A DNA stretch of 24,883 nucleotides, taken from RGIG8700 sp964568815 (GTDB lineage Bacteria; Bacillota; Clostridia; RGIG6154). Both the position numbers and the translations under genes were made by a program. The stretch spans positions 1-24,883 of the forward strand of contig CAZMRY010000014.1 in assembly GCA_964568815.1 (NCBI GenBank), given 5' to 3'. The notes under the pieces are model-generated. The model worked only from the letters and a program-made list of their open reading frames with translations. It had not been told where the DNA came from and made no database searches. Within the stretch, counting starts at the first letter, position 1, and each line of letters starts with the position of its first letter. Positions 12,912-20,930 of the stretch are shown here, one piece after another.

Positions 12912-13271
12912 ATGATTAAGAAGACTTCAAGTAATGTAGCAAGATTAAAGAGACATAAAAGAGTTAGAAGTAAGATCTCAGGAACTCCTGAAATGCCACG
13001 TTTATGCGTTTTCAGAAGTTTAAAAAATATCAGTGCTCAGATTATTGATGACTCAACAGGTAACACACTTGTTGCTGCATCATCATTAGAAGCAGCTTTT
13101 GAAGGACTTGGTTCAAACAAAGAAGCTGCAAAGAAAGTTGGCCTTATGGTTGCTGAAAAAGCACTTGCTAAAGGTATCAAAACTGTTGTATTTGACAGAG
13201 GTGGATACGTTTACCACGGCAGAGTGCAGGAATTAGCAGAAGGTGCCAGAGAAGGCGGATTAGAATTCTAA
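12912..13271 (+). CDS. rplR: 50S ribosomal protein L18
   Basis: L18 binds 5S rRNA with L5 in the central protuberance. The 119-residue product has a basic N-terminus (RLKRHKRVRSKISGTPEMPRLCVFRS), the middle NISAQIIDDSTGNTLVAASS, and VVFDRGGYVYHGRVQELAEGAREGGLEF. Its ribosome binding site (AAAGGAG about 12893) lies inside a short inverted repeat, AATTC..GAATT, a possible weak brake on translation. Confidence 0.97.
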   Translation: MIKKTSSNVARLKRHKRVRSKISGTPEMPRLCVFRSLKNISAQIIDDSTGNTLVAASSLEAAFEGLGSNKEAAKKVGLMVAEKALAKGIKTVVFDRGGYVYHGRVQELAEGAREGGLEF

Positions 13272-13284
13272 TAGGAGGTTTATT

Positions 13285-13785
13285 ATGGCAGATATTAACA
13301 CAAACGGTGTTGAATTAAAAGAAACAGTCGTAAACATCAACCGTGTTGCTAAAGTTGTAAAAGGCGGTAGAACCTTCAGATTTAGTGCATTAGTTGTAGT
13401 AGGCGACGGTAACGGCCATGTAGGTTGCGGAATGGGCAAAGCTGCTGAAATTCCAGAAGCAGTTAGAAAAGCTATCGAAGCAGCAAAGAAGAACATGGTA
13501 TCTGTTGCAAGAGTAGGAACAACAATTCCTCACGAAATCATCGGTGAATATGGTGCAGGCAGAGTATTAATGAAACCTGCAAAAGAAGGTACTGGTGTTA
13601 TCGCCGGCGGTCCTGCCAGAGCGGTATTAGAACTTGCAGGTATCAGAGATATCAGAACAAAGTCACTTCGTTCAAACAACCCAAAGAACATGGTTGGTGC
13701 TACCATCCAGGGTCTTGCAAGCTTAAAGGTTGCTAAAAACGTTGCTGAACTTCGTGGCAAGACAGTAGAAGAAATTTTAGGTTAA
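13285..13785 (+). CDS. rpsE: 30S ribosomal protein S5
   Basis: S5 is involved in decoding fidelity (ram mutations) and mRNA unwinding; spectinomycin resistance maps to its N-terminal loop. The 166-residue product shows ETVVNINRVAKVVKGGRTFRFSALVVVGDGNGHVGCGMGKA, then GAGRVLMKPAKEGTGVIAGGPARAVLELAGI and SLRSNNPKNMVGATIQGL. AGGAGG lies about 7 bases upstream, and the gap from rplR is 13 bases. Confidence 0.98.
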   Translation: MADINTNGVELKETVVNINRVAKVVKGGRTFRFSALVVVGDGNGHVGCGMGKAAEIPEAVRKAIEAAKKNMVSVARVGTTIPHEIIGEYGAGRVLMKPAKEGTGVIAGGPARAVLELAGIRDIRTKSLRSNNPKNMVGATIQGLASLKVAKNVAELRGKTVEEILG

Positions 13786-13798
13786 GGAGGAAACAAAA

Positions 13799-13978
13799 AT
13801 GGCAAAAGTTAAAATTACTTTAATCAAAAGTGTTATTGGTAGAAAACAAGACCAGATTGCCACTGTTTCAGCCTTAGGACTTAAGAAAATCAGTCAATCT
13901 GTAGAAAAAGAAGCAACTCCTCAGATCATGGGTATGGTGAACAAAGTTTCACATCTCGTAAAGGTAGAGGAAATATAA
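13799..13978 (+). CDS. rpmD: 50S ribosomal protein L30
   Basis: A short gene of 59 codons encoding L30, a peripheral 50S protein. It translates to MAKVKITLIKSVIGRKQDQI at the N-terminus, then ATVSALGLKKISQSVEKEAT and a C-terminus ending NKVSHLVKVEEI. The IKS-IGR-K-Q and GL-KI patterns are the family signature. AAGGAGG lies about 8 bases before the ATG. It sits at the usual place between rpsE and rplO. Confidence 0.96.
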   Translation: MAKVKITLIKSVIGRKQDQIATVSALGLKKISQSVEKEATPQIMGMVNKVSHLVKVEEI

Positions 13979-13997
13979 TTACAAGGAGGTGTAGCAA

Positions 13998-14438
13998 ATG
14001 AATCTTAGTGAATTAAGACCAGCTCCAGGCTCTGTAAAAGAAAATTACAGAAAAGGTAGAGGCCATGCATCAGGTAATGGTACACAGGCAGGTAGAGGTC
14101 ACAAAGGTCAGAACGCTCGTACAGGCGGCGGTGTAAGACCAGGTTTTGAAGGTGGCCAGATGCCTTTATACAGAAGACTTCCAAAGAGAGGTTTCACTAA
14201 CATTTTCGCTAACAAATATATTGAAGTTAAAGTATCAGCATTGAACGTATTTGAGGATGATGCTGTTGTAACAGCAGAAGTGCTTAAAGAAAAGGGTATC
14301 ATCAGCAAAATCTGCGACGGTATAGTTATCCTTGGTAACGGCGAGTTAACAAAGAAACTTACAGTTAAGGCAGCAAAGTTTACAAAGTCAGCTGAAGAAA
14401 AGATCAAAGCTGCCGGAGGAAAGGCTGAGGTGGAATAA
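13998..14438 (+). CDS. rplO: 50S ribosomal protein L15
   Basis: L15 is a late-assembly 50S protein with a long glycine- and arginine-rich N-terminal extension. The 146-residue product shows LRPAPGSVKENYRKGRGHASGNGTQAGRGHKGQNARTGGGVRPGFEGGQMPLYRRLPKRGF and the C-terminal domain ending AAGGKAEVE. AAGGAGG precedes the start. Its end carries the secY ribosome binding site, with only one base between the stop and the secY start. Confidence 0.97.
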   Translation: MNLSELRPAPGSVKENYRKGRGHASGNGTQAGRGHKGQNARTGGGVRPGFEGGQMPLYRRLPKRGFTNIFANKYIEVKVSALNVFEDDAVVTAEVLKEKGIISKICDGIVILGNGELTKKLTVKAAKFTKSAEEKIKAAGGKAEVE

Positions 14439-14439
14439 T

Positions 14440-15735
14440 ATGATTCAGACGTTAAAAAACGCTTGGAAAATTCCGGAACTCAGAAAGAAAATCCTTTACA
14501 CAATTTTATTACTGGTAGTATTTAGATTTGGTTCTATGATACCGGTACCGGGACTTGCAAAAGACGCTTTCGCAGGCTTATTGGGCGGAAACGGAGCAAC
14601 AAATTCATTGTTTGGTTTCTTCAATGTTGTCAGCGGTGGCGCATTTGAAAATGCAACAATTTTCGCAATGAGTATTACACCTTATATTAACTCATCAATT
14701 ATTTTGCAGCTTCTTACAATTGCAGTTCCTGCACTTGAAAGACTTGCAAAAGAAGGCGAAGAAGGCAGAAAAAAGATTGCTCAGATTACAAGATATGTAA
14801 CAGTTGTTCTCGGATTTATCCAGGCTGCAGGCTTATATGCAACACTTGCAGGCGGTGGAGTACTTCAGGAACAGTCACTTCTTAACTTCTTGGTAATCAC
14901 ATTAACATTTACAGCAGGTACCGCATTCTTAATGTGGCTTGGCGAACTTATTACAGAAAAAGGTGTAGGTAATGGTATTTCACTGATTATCTTCATCGGT
15001 ATTATATCAAGACTCGATGATGCTGTTAAAGCAATATTCGGATATATGAAATTAGCTAATTTCAGTATCTGGAGCATCACAGTAATGGTAATCCTTGTAG
15101 CTGTAGTACTTGTTCTCGTTGGATTTGTTGTAGCAGTTAATGAGGCAGAAAGAAGAATTCCTGTTCAGTATGCTAAGAGAGTTGTAGGAAGAAAAATGTA
15201 TGGCGGACAGAGCACATACATTCCTTTAAAGGTTGCTATGGCTGGCGTTATGCCAATTATCTTTGCTATGTCAATCTTATCATTCCCTGCAACACTTACA
15301 AATCTGTTCCAGTGGAATGCTACAAGCGGTTTCTGGAGCCATGTATTAAAGGCTCTTAGTCCTGATAATTGGATATATGCAATATTATACTTCTTGTTAA
15401 TAATCTTCTTCACATATTTTTACACTTCAATCCAGTTCAATCCGATTGAAATGTCAAACAATATAAAGAGAAATGGTGGTTTTGTTCAGGGTATCAGACC
15501 TGGTAAGCCAACATCAGATTATATAACAAAGGTATTATCAAAAGTTACCTTAATCGGTGCTCTTGCAATTGCAATTATCGCCGTATTCCCAATTGCTCTT
15601 AACGGTGCAATCCCATCAATGCAGATCAGCCTTGGTGGTACATCAGTGTTAATCGCTGTATCTGTTGCACTTGAAACAACAAAGCAGTTAGAATCACAGA
15701 TGCTTATGAGACATTATAAAGGATTCCTCGAATAA
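14440..15735 (+). CDS. secY: Preprotein translocase subunit SecY
   Basis: SecY is the channel of the SecYEG translocon in the cytoplasmic membrane. The 431-residue product shows about ten hydrophobic segments, an N-terminal IPELRKKILYTILLLVVFRFG, the plug-side SITPYINSSIILQLLT, the loop LGELITEKGVGNGISLIIF, and the cytoplasmic RRIPVQYAKRVVGRKMYGGQSTYIPLKV. Its GAGGTGG site lies in the last codons of rplO, implying coupled translation. The large secreted protein at the right end of the window would depend on this pathway. Confidence 0.98.
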   Translation: MIQTLKNAWKIPELRKKILYTILLLVVFRFGSMIPVPGLAKDAFAGLLGGNGATNSLFGFFNVVSGGAFENATIFAMSITPYINSSIILQLLTIAVPALERLAKEGEEGRKKIAQITRYVTVVLGFIQAAGLYATLAGGGVLQEQSLLNFLVITLTFTAGTAFLMWLGELITEKGVGNGISLIIFIGIISRLDDAVKAIFGYMKLANFSIWSITVMVILVAVVLVLVGFVVAVNEAERRIPVQYAKRVVGRKMYGGQSTYIPLKVAMAGVMPIIFAMSILSFPATLTNLFQWNATSGFWSHVLKALSPDNWIYAILYFLLIIFFTYFYTSIQFNPIEMSNNIKRNGGFVQGIRPGKPTSDYITKVLSKVTLIGALAIAIIAVFPIALNGAIPSMQISLGGTSVLIAVSVALETTKQLESQMLMRHYKGFLE

Positions 15736-15763
15736 GTTATAGAGGATTGCGGGAGGCAAGATT

Positions 15764-16402
15764 ATGAAGGTTATTCTTTTGGGAGCTCCGGGTGCCGGAA
15801 AAGGTACTCAGGCTGAGAAAATATCACAAAAGTTTAATATTCCTGCAATATCAACAGGATATATAATAAGACACGCAATTGCTGAAGAAACTGAACTGGG
15901 CAAGCTTGCCAAAACATACATTGATGAAGGCAAGCTTCTCCCGGATGAAGTTGTAATCAAGCTCTTGCTTGAAAGAATCGGCAAGGATGATTGTAAAAAG
16001 GGATTTATCCTTGACGGATTTCCAAGAACCCTTTATCAGGCGAAAGCCCTTGATGAAATGGGGATTACAATAGATAAGGTAATAAGCATAGCAGTCGATG
16101 ATGAAACGGTAATCGAAAGATTATCAGGAAGAAGAGAATGCAAAAAATGCGGAGCACCTTATCATATAAGCAACAACAAACCATCTGTTGAGGGAAAATG
16201 TGATATTTGCGGCGGTGAACTTATTCAGCGTGCAGACGACAATCCCGAAACTATTAAAAATAGATTGGTTGTCTACCACGAGCAGACCGAACCTCTTATG
16301 GAATACTATAAGAATTCAGGTCGTCTCAATGTGGCATATAGTCAGAACAGTATCGAAGAAACTACTAAGAAAGTTTTTGAGATTTTAGAGGAACAGCAAT
16401 GA
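15764..16402 (+). CDS. adk: Adenylate kinase, zinc-lid form
   Basis: Catalyses ATP + AMP to 2 ADP. The 212-residue enzyme has the P-loop GAPGAGKGT (7-15), FILDGFPRT (81-89), and a LID with Cys126, Cys129, Cys146 and Cys149, the structural zinc site common in Gram-positives. One point is unusual: the AMP-site motif normally written ISTGD-(M/I)-(L/I)-R reads ISTGYIIR, with Tyr33 where Asp is typical. Arg36 and the rest are intact, so it is probably active. It overlaps map by four bases (ATGA). Confidence 0.96.
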   Translation: MKVILLGAPGAGKGTQAEKISQKFNIPAISTGYIIRHAIAEETELGKLAKTYIDEGKLLPDEVVIKLLLERIGKDDCKKGFILDGFPRTLYQAKALDEMGITIDKVISIAVDDETVIERLSGRRECKKCGAPYHISNNKPSVEGKCDICGGELIQRADDNPETIKNRLVVYHEQTEPLMEYYKNSGRLNVAYSQNSIEETTKKVFEILEEQQ

Positions 16403-17148
16403 TTATTGTAAAGTCAAATAAAGAAATTGAGCTTATGCGAACTGCCTGTAGAGTTACAGGTGAAACCTTGAAGCTGATGGAAGAAAATGTTAAGCCTGGT
16501 ATAACAACCCTTGAGCTTGACAGACTTGCCGAAAAGTTCATAAGAGAGAATGGATGCATTCCTTCTTTCAAGAACTACAGCGGATTTCCGAAATCAATAT
16601 GCTCCTCAGTCAATGAACAGGTAATACATGGCATTCCGTCAAACAATGTTGTTTTAAAGGAAGGCGACATTATCAGCATTGATGTAGGTGCAAACTATAA
16701 AGGCTATCACGGTGATGCGGCAAGAACATTTGCTGTAGGTAAAATATCGGATGAAGCTCAAAAATTAATTGATGTTACAAAGGACAGCTTCTTTGAAGCA
16801 GTGAAAAATTGCTATGAAGGTAAACGCATATCGGATATCTCCACAGCGGTACAGACCAGAGCAGAAAGCGACGGCTACGGCGTTGTGAGAGATTATGTAG
16901 GACACGGAGTCGGTGCTTCTCTCCACGAGGAGCCTGAAATTCCCAATTACTATACTCCAAAATGCAGAGCAAGACTCGTTGCCGGAATGACTCTTGCAAT
17001 TGAGCCTATGATTAATATGGGCGACTACAGAGTTAAGTCTTTGTCTGATGGCTGGACGGTTGTTACTCTGGACGGCTGCTTGTCAGCCCACTATGAAAAT
17101 ACGGTTTTAATTACAAAAGGCGAACCGGAAATTCTGACTATGTATTAA
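16399..17148 (+). CDS. map: Type I methionine aminopeptidase
   Basis: Removes the initiator methionine from nascent proteins. The 249-residue product carries the five metal ligands Asp95 (IDVGA), Asp106 (HGDAART), His169 (GHGVG), Glu202 (AIEPM) and Glu233 (HYENT), plus substrate-side His78 and His176. It lacks the N-terminal SH3-binding or zinc extension of some homologues. The start overlaps the adk stop (ATGA). This is its standard position in Firmicutes. Confidence 0.97.
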   Translation: MIIVKSNKEIELMRTACRVTGETLKLMEENVKPGITTLELDRLAEKFIRENGCIPSFKNYSGFPKSICSSVNEQVIHGIPSNNVVLKEGDIISIDVGANYKGYHGDAARTFAVGKISDEAQKLIDVTKDSFFEAVKNCYEGKRISDISTAVQTRAESDGYGVVRDYVGHGVGASLHEEPEIPNYYTPKCRARLVAGMTLAIEPMINMGDYRVKSLSDGWTVVTLDGCLSAHYENTVLITKGEPEILTMY

Positions 17149-17167
17149 TTTCTTAGAGGTGATTATT

Positions 17168-17434
17168 TTGGACATTTACCCCGGACTGATTGTTAAAGCA
17201 ATCGCAGGAAGGGATAAAGACAAATACTTCGTTGTTTTATCGGTCAAAGACAGTAATTTCTGTTACATTGCAGATGGTAAACGACGAAAAGTGGATATGC
17301 CGAAACTCAAAAAAATAAAACACCTGGAGGTTACTGAGCTTGAATCTGTTATTATCAGAGAAAAGCTTGAAGGCGGACAGGTAATCGGTAATTCTATTAT
17401 AAGAAAAGAATTAAAAGAGTTAATAAGTTGTTAA
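17168..17434 (+). CDS. KOW-domain RNA-binding protein (UUG start)
   Basis: An 88-residue protein of the KOW/L14e-like group found between map and infA in many Clostridia. The N-terminal DIYPGLIVKAIAGRDKDKYFVVLSV (KOW-like turn GRDKDK) is followed by YIADGKRRKVDMPKLKKIKHL, a basic patch suited to RNA. The start chosen is TTG at 17168, 5 bases after GAGGTGA (17156-17162). A GTG at 17159 lies inside that site and was rejected. The C-terminal region after residue 55 is variable. A function in ribosome or rRNA binding is suspected from context only. Confidence 0.85.
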   Translation: MDIYPGLIVKAIAGRDKDKYFVVLSVKDSNFCYIADGKRRKVDMPKLKKIKHLEVTELESVIIREKLEGGQVIGNSIIRKELKELISC

Positions 17435-17456
17435 AATGCTAAAGGAGGTATTATCC

Positions 17457-17675
17457 ATGGCGAAAGATGATGTTTTAGAACTTGAAGGTACAGTTGTTGA
17501 GGCTTTGCCTAACGCAACTTTTCAGGTTGAACTTGAAAACGGACACGTAATTTTGGCTCATATTGCAGGAAAGCTTCGTATGAACTACATCAGAATCCTT
17601 CCTGGCGATAAGGTTACAGTTGAAATGTCACCTTATGATCTCACAAGAGGCAGAATTACTTGGAGAGCAAAATAA
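17457..17675 (+). CDS. infA: Translation initiation factor IF-1
   Basis: IF-1 occupies the ribosomal A site at initiation. The 72-residue OB-fold protein reads MAKDDVLELEGTVVEALPNA, then FQVELENGHVILAHIAGKLRMNYIRILPGDKVTVEMSPYDLTRGRITWR, with the usual tail. An in-frame ATG seven codons upstream was rejected, because AAAGGAGG lies between it and the chosen start, 8 bases away from the latter. Confidence 0.98.
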   Translation: MAKDDVLELEGTVVEALPNATFQVELENGHVILAHIAGKLRMNYIRILPGDKVTVEMSPYDLTRGRITWRAK

Positions 17676-17701
17676 GCTTATAAAAAGTGGAGGTTTTTAT
17701 T

Positions 17702-17815
17702 ATGAAAGTTAGACCATCCGTAAAACCTATTTGCGAAAAATGCAAGATTATCAAACGCAAAGGTAATATTATGGTAATTTGTGAAAATCCAAAGCACAAA
17801 CAGAAGCAAGGTTAA
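17702..17815 (+). CDS. rpmJ: 50S ribosomal protein L36 (zinc-binding form)
   Basis: The smallest ribosomal protein, 37 residues: it begins MKVRPSVKPICEKCKIIKRK and ends ICENPKHKQKQG. Cys11, Cys14, Cys27 and His32 are the zinc ligands of the C+ form. It lies in its usual position between infA and rpsM. The site is GGAGG, about 10 bases from the ATG. Confidence 0.96.
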   Translation: MKVRPSVKPICEKCKIIKRKGNIMVICENPKHKQKQG

Positions 17816-17833
17816 TTTAAGGAGGTGCAAACA

Positions 17834-18202
17834 ATGGCAAGAATAGCAGGTGTTGACTTACCACGTGAAAAGCGTGTTGAGATCGGCTTAACTTATATCT
17901 ATGGTATAGGTATCAACCTTTCCAGAGCCATTCTTAAAGATACAGGTGTTAATCCTGATACCAGAGTTAAAGATTTAACTGAAGACGATATTTCTAAGAT
18001 TCGTGATGCTATCGATAATGGTTACACAGTAGAAGGTGACCTCAGAAGACAGACAGCATTAGATATTAAGAGCCTTATGGAAATCGGCTGCTACAGAGGT
18101 TTAAGACATAGAAAAGGTTTACCATGCAGAGGTCAGAGAACAAAGACTAATGCAAGAACAAGAAAAGGTCCTAAAAAGACTATTGCTAATAAGAAGAAGT
18201 AA
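17834..18202 (+). CDS. rpsM: 30S ribosomal protein S13
   Basis: S13 is in the 30S head and contacts S19 and the P-site tRNA through its tail. The 122-residue product has MARIAGVDLPREKRVEIGLTYIYGIG, then SLMEIGCYRGLRHRKGLPCRGQRTKTNARTRKGPKKTI. The start chosen is the ATG 6 bases after GGAGGTG; an alternative three codons upstream lies too close to that site. Confidence 0.97.
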   Translation: MARIAGVDLPREKRVEIGLTYIYGIGINLSRAILKDTGVNPDTRVKDLTEDDISKIRDAIDNGYTVEGDLRRQTALDIKSLMEIGCYRGLRHRKGLPCRGQRTKTNARTRKGPKKTIANKKK

Positions 18203-18217
18203 GGAGGCGCTAAGATA

Positions 18218-18616
18218 ATGGCAAAAACTGCTACAAAAAAAGTCGTTAGAAGACGTAAAGAGAAGAAGAATATTGAAAAAGGCGCAGTTCATATTAATTC
18301 AACCTTTAACAATACAATTGTTACAATAACTGACACTCAGGGCAATGCTATTTCTTGGGCAAGTGCCGGAGAACTTGGCTTCAAGGGTTCAAAGAAATCA
18401 ACCCCATTCGCAGCACAGATGGCAGCAGAAACAGCTGCAAAGGCTGCTCAGGAGCATGGTCTTAAAACTGTTGAAGTTTATGTTAAGGGTCCTGGAACAG
18501 GTAGAGAAGCTGCAATCAGAGCACTTCAGGCTGTTGGTCTTGATGTACAGATGATTAAAGATGTTACACCAATTCCACACAACGGTTGCAGACCACCAAA
18601 AAGAAGAAGAGTTTGA
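18218..18616 (+). CDS. rpsK: 30S ribosomal protein S11
   Basis: S11 lies on the 30S platform near the E site. The 132-residue product has a basic N-terminal tail, INSTFNNTIVTITDTQGNAISWASAGELGFKGSKKSTPFAAQMAAE, and the end GPGTGREAAIRALQAVGLDVQMIKDVTPIPHNGCRPPKRRRV. AAGGAGG precedes the start by about 10 bases. Confidence 0.98.
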   Translation: MAKTATKKVVRRRKEKKNIEKGAVHINSTFNNTIVTITDTQGNAISWASAGELGFKGSKKSTPFAAQMAAETAAKAAQEHGLKTVEVYVKGPGTGREAAIRALQAVGLDVQMIKDVTPIPHNGCRPPKRRRV

Positions 18617-18653
18617 TTATTAATTATTGTATTTGAAACGGAGGTAAAGCATT

Positions 18654-19280
18654 ATGGCAAGATATACAGGCGCTGTATGCAGACTCTGCAGACGTGAAGG
18701 TGCTAAGTTGTATTTAAAGGGTGACCGTTGTTACTCAGATAAGTGCAGCATTTCAAACAGACAGTATGCACCTGGTCAGCATGGTCAGGGTAGAAAGAAA
18801 ATGTCAGAATATGGTCTTCAGCTCAGAGAAAAGCAGAAAACTAAGAGATATTATGGCGTTTTAGAAAATCAGTTCAGACACTATTTTGAATTAGCAGAAA
18901 AGAAAGCCGGCATCACCGGTGAAAACCTTTTATCTATACTTGAAACAAGATTTGATAACGTTATCTACAGACTTGGTTTCGCATCTTCAAGAGCAGAAGC
19001 AAGACAGCTCGTTAGACACGGTCATTTCACAGTAAACGGTAAGAAGGTTAACATTCCATCATATTTAATATCTGTTGGCGATGTTATAGCTATTAAAGAA
19101 AAGAGCTTAGATTCAGTTAAGGTTAAAGCAATCCTTGAAGCTTCATCAGGTAAGAAACCACCAAAGTGGTTAGACCTTGACCCAGCTAAGAATGAAGCAA
19201 AAGTTATTGCAGCTCCTGCAAGAGATGATATCGATATCGATATTGCAGAGCACTTAATCGTTGAATTGTATTCTAAATAA
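18654..19280 (+). CDS. rpsD: 30S ribosomal protein S4 (zinc-binding form)
   Basis: S4 is a primary 16S-binding assembly protein and a fidelity factor; in E. coli and Bacillus it represses its own expression. The 208-residue product has four cysteines near the N-terminus (Cys9, Cys12, Cys26, Cys31), the C+ type. These are followed by RQYAPGQHGQGRKKMSEYGLQLREKQK and the S4 RNA-binding domain (RLGFASSRAEARQLVRHGHFTVNGKKVNIPSYLI). ACGGAGG precedes the start. The 67-base spacer to rpoA holds a small hairpin. Confidence 0.98.
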   Translation: MARYTGAVCRLCRREGAKLYLKGDRCYSDKCSISNRQYAPGQHGQGRKKMSEYGLQLREKQKTKRYYGVLENQFRHYFELAEKKAGITGENLLSILETRFDNVIYRLGFASSRAEARQLVRHGHFTVNGKKVNIPSYLISVGDVIAIKEKSLDSVKVKAILEASSGKKPPKWLDLDPAKNEAKVIAAPARDDIDIDIAEHLIVELYSK

Positions 19281-19311
19281 TAATATAGTTTAGCATTAAG
19301 TAAACATCCCG

Positions 19312-19328
19312 GCCCAGAGAAGGTGGGC
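19312..19328 (+). promoter_or_regulatory. Hairpin ahead of rpoA
   Basis: GCCCA (19312-19316) and TGGGC (19324-19328) around GAGAAGG, just before AAAGGAGG. It is a weak stem with no U-run, so it is not a terminator. It might adjust rpoA translation or be an RNA processing site. Confidence 0.3.
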
Positions 19329-19347
19329 GTAATAAAGGAGGTTTAAT

Positions 19348-20301
19348 ATGATAGAAATGCAAAAGCCTAAAATAGAGTGTATTGAAATGTCAGAGGATGG
19401 AACATACGGTAAATTCGTTGTGGAACCTCTTGAGAGAGGCTACGGTCTTACAATAGGTAACTCATTAAGAAGAACATTGTTATCTTCACTTCCAGGTGCA
19501 GCAGCATCATTCATCAAGATTGACGGAATTCAGCATGAATTCTCATCAATTCCTGGTGTTAAGGAAGATATTGTTGAAATTATCTTAAATATTAAGAATT
19601 TACATGTAAAGCTTAATGAACCTGGTCCAAAGGTTGTTTATATCAACGCTGAGGGTAAGGGCGAAGTTACAGCTGCTGACATCAAAGCTGATTCAGCTGT
19701 TGAAATCTTAAATCCAGAGCTTCATATCGCAACATTAAACGAAGATGCAAAGCTCAATATGGAAATTACATTGACTTCCGGAAGAGGATATGTTTCAGCC
19801 GACAAAAACCGTGCTGAATGTCAGTCAATTATCGGTATTATTCCTGTTGATTCAATCTATACACCTATTACTAAGGTTAACTATCAGGTTGAGAATACGC
19901 GTGTTGGTCAGATTACAGACTATGATAAATTAACAGTTGAAGTCTGGACAAACGGAACAATTGAGCCAAACAAGGCTATCAGCCTTGCAGCTAACATCTT
20001 AATCGAACACCTTAAATTGTTCTTAGAGCTTTCAGGTGAAACAGTTCACCCAGAAGTTTTAATTAACAAGGTAGACACTAAGAAGGAAAAGATTATGGAA
20101 ATGACAATCGAAGACCTCGAACTGTCAGTTCGTTCATACAACTGCTTAAAGCGTGCAGGTGTTAACAATGTTGAAGATTTAGCAGCTAAGACTGAAGAAG
20201 ATATGATGAGAGTTAGAAACCTCGGTAAGAAGTCTTTAGAAGAAGTTCTTCAGAAGATGGAAAGCCTCGGATTATCTCTCAGAAAAGAAGAAGACGAATA
20301 A
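19348..20301 (+). CDS. rpoA: RNA polymerase alpha subunit
   Basis: The alpha subunit dimerises to nucleate RNA polymerase, and its C-terminal domain reads UP elements and activators. The 317-residue product has the N-terminal domain motif GYGLTIGNSLRRTLLSSLPGAA, the conserved GRGYVSADKNR region, a linker about 240-250, and the helix-hairpin-helix C-terminal domain IEDLELSVRSYNCLKRAGVNNVEDL with RVRNLGKKSLEEV. AAAGGAGG lies 6 bases before the ATG. Confidence 0.99.
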   Translation: MIEMQKPKIECIEMSEDGTYGKFVVEPLERGYGLTIGNSLRRTLLSSLPGAAASFIKIDGIQHEFSSIPGVKEDIVEIILNIKNLHVKLNEPGPKVVYINAEGKGEVTAADIKADSAVEILNPELHIATLNEDAKLNMEITLTSGRGYVSADKNRAECQSIIGIIPVDSIYTPITKVNYQVENTRVGQITDYDKLTVEVWTNGTIEPNKAISLAANILIEHLKLFLELSGETVHPEVLINKVDTKKEKIMEMTIEDLELSVRSYNCLKRAGVNNVEDLAAKTEEDMMRVRNLGKKSLEEVLQKMESLGLSLRKEEDE

Positions 20302-20330
20302 TTCGATAACCTAAGAAGGAGGTATTTGCA

Positions 20331-20672
20331 ATGCCAGGAACAAGAAAACTTGGTCGTGAGACAGCTCACAGAAAGGCAATGCTTAGAAACTTAACTACTT
20401 CTTTACTTGAAAACGGAAAAATGGTTACAACCGAAACAAGAGCTAAAGAAGTTAGATGTATGGCTGAAAAAATGATTACCTTAGGTAAGAAAAACACTCT
20501 CCATACAAGAAGACAGGCACTTGCTTACATCACAAAAGAAGATGTGGTTACAAAATTATTCAATGAAATCGCTCCAAAATACGCTGACAGAAACGGTGGT
20601 TACACAAGAATCATCAAAATGGCTCCAAGAAGAGGCGACGGCGCATCACAGGCTATCATTGAATTAGTATAA
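20331..20672 (+). CDS. rplQ: 50S ribosomal protein L17
   Basis: L17 is near the tunnel exit. The 113-residue product is typical: MPGTRKLGRETAHRKAMLRNLTTSLLENGKMVTTETRAKEVR, then a C-terminal YTRIIKMAPRRGDGASQAIIELV. It is the last gene of the operon, followed within 10 bases by a strong terminator. AAGGAGG precedes the start. Confidence 0.98.
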   Translation: MPGTRKLGRETAHRKAMLRNLTTSLLENGKMVTTETRAKEVRCMAEKMITLGKKNTLHTRRQALAYITKEDVVTKLFNEIAPKYADRNGGYTRIIKMAPRRGDGASQAIIELV

Positions 20673-20681
20673 TAAAAAAAT

Positions 20682-20713
20682 TCCCTGAACAGAGATGTTC
20701 AGGGGATTTTTTT
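20682..20713 (+). terminator. Terminator of the S10-spc-alpha operon
   Basis: CCCTGAAC (20683-20690) pairs with GTTCAGGG (20697-20704) around AGAGAT, with a run of seven Ts at 20707-20713 and an A-tract on the left. It lies ten bases after rplQ and is strong in the + direction. Confidence 0.9.
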
Positions 20714-20930
20714 ATAAATTCACAATGCAAAATTCACAATGCACAATTAATGCAAAAACCGCTTGCGGTTTCTTTTTATAGGCTCCCTTGTGTAAAGGGG
20801 CGATGATTGCCAGTGGCAATCGTTTATCGCCGACCGAGTCGAGAGACGAGACCTGTCGAACGCAGTGAGGCTGTGGGATTGCTTTTAGAGCAACAAGTAG
20901 GGCGAGCCTGTGAACTCGCCCGCTTAATTT
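20714..20930. repeat. Degenerate repeats between the two operons
   Basis: No gene. In order: direct repeats of ATTCACAATGCAAA (about 20718-20755); a hairpin AAACCG-CTTG-CGGTTT then CTTTTT (20756-20777), a second terminator; a GGCTCCCTTGTGTAAAGG segment (20781-20798) that resembles a common clostridial repeat; a hairpin GATTGCC-AGT-GGCAATC (20805-20821) inside GCGAT..ATCGC; and GTAGGGCGAG..CTCGCCC (20897-20921). No clear terminator for the leftward gene was found, since the last hairpin has no U-run. Confidence 0.5.
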
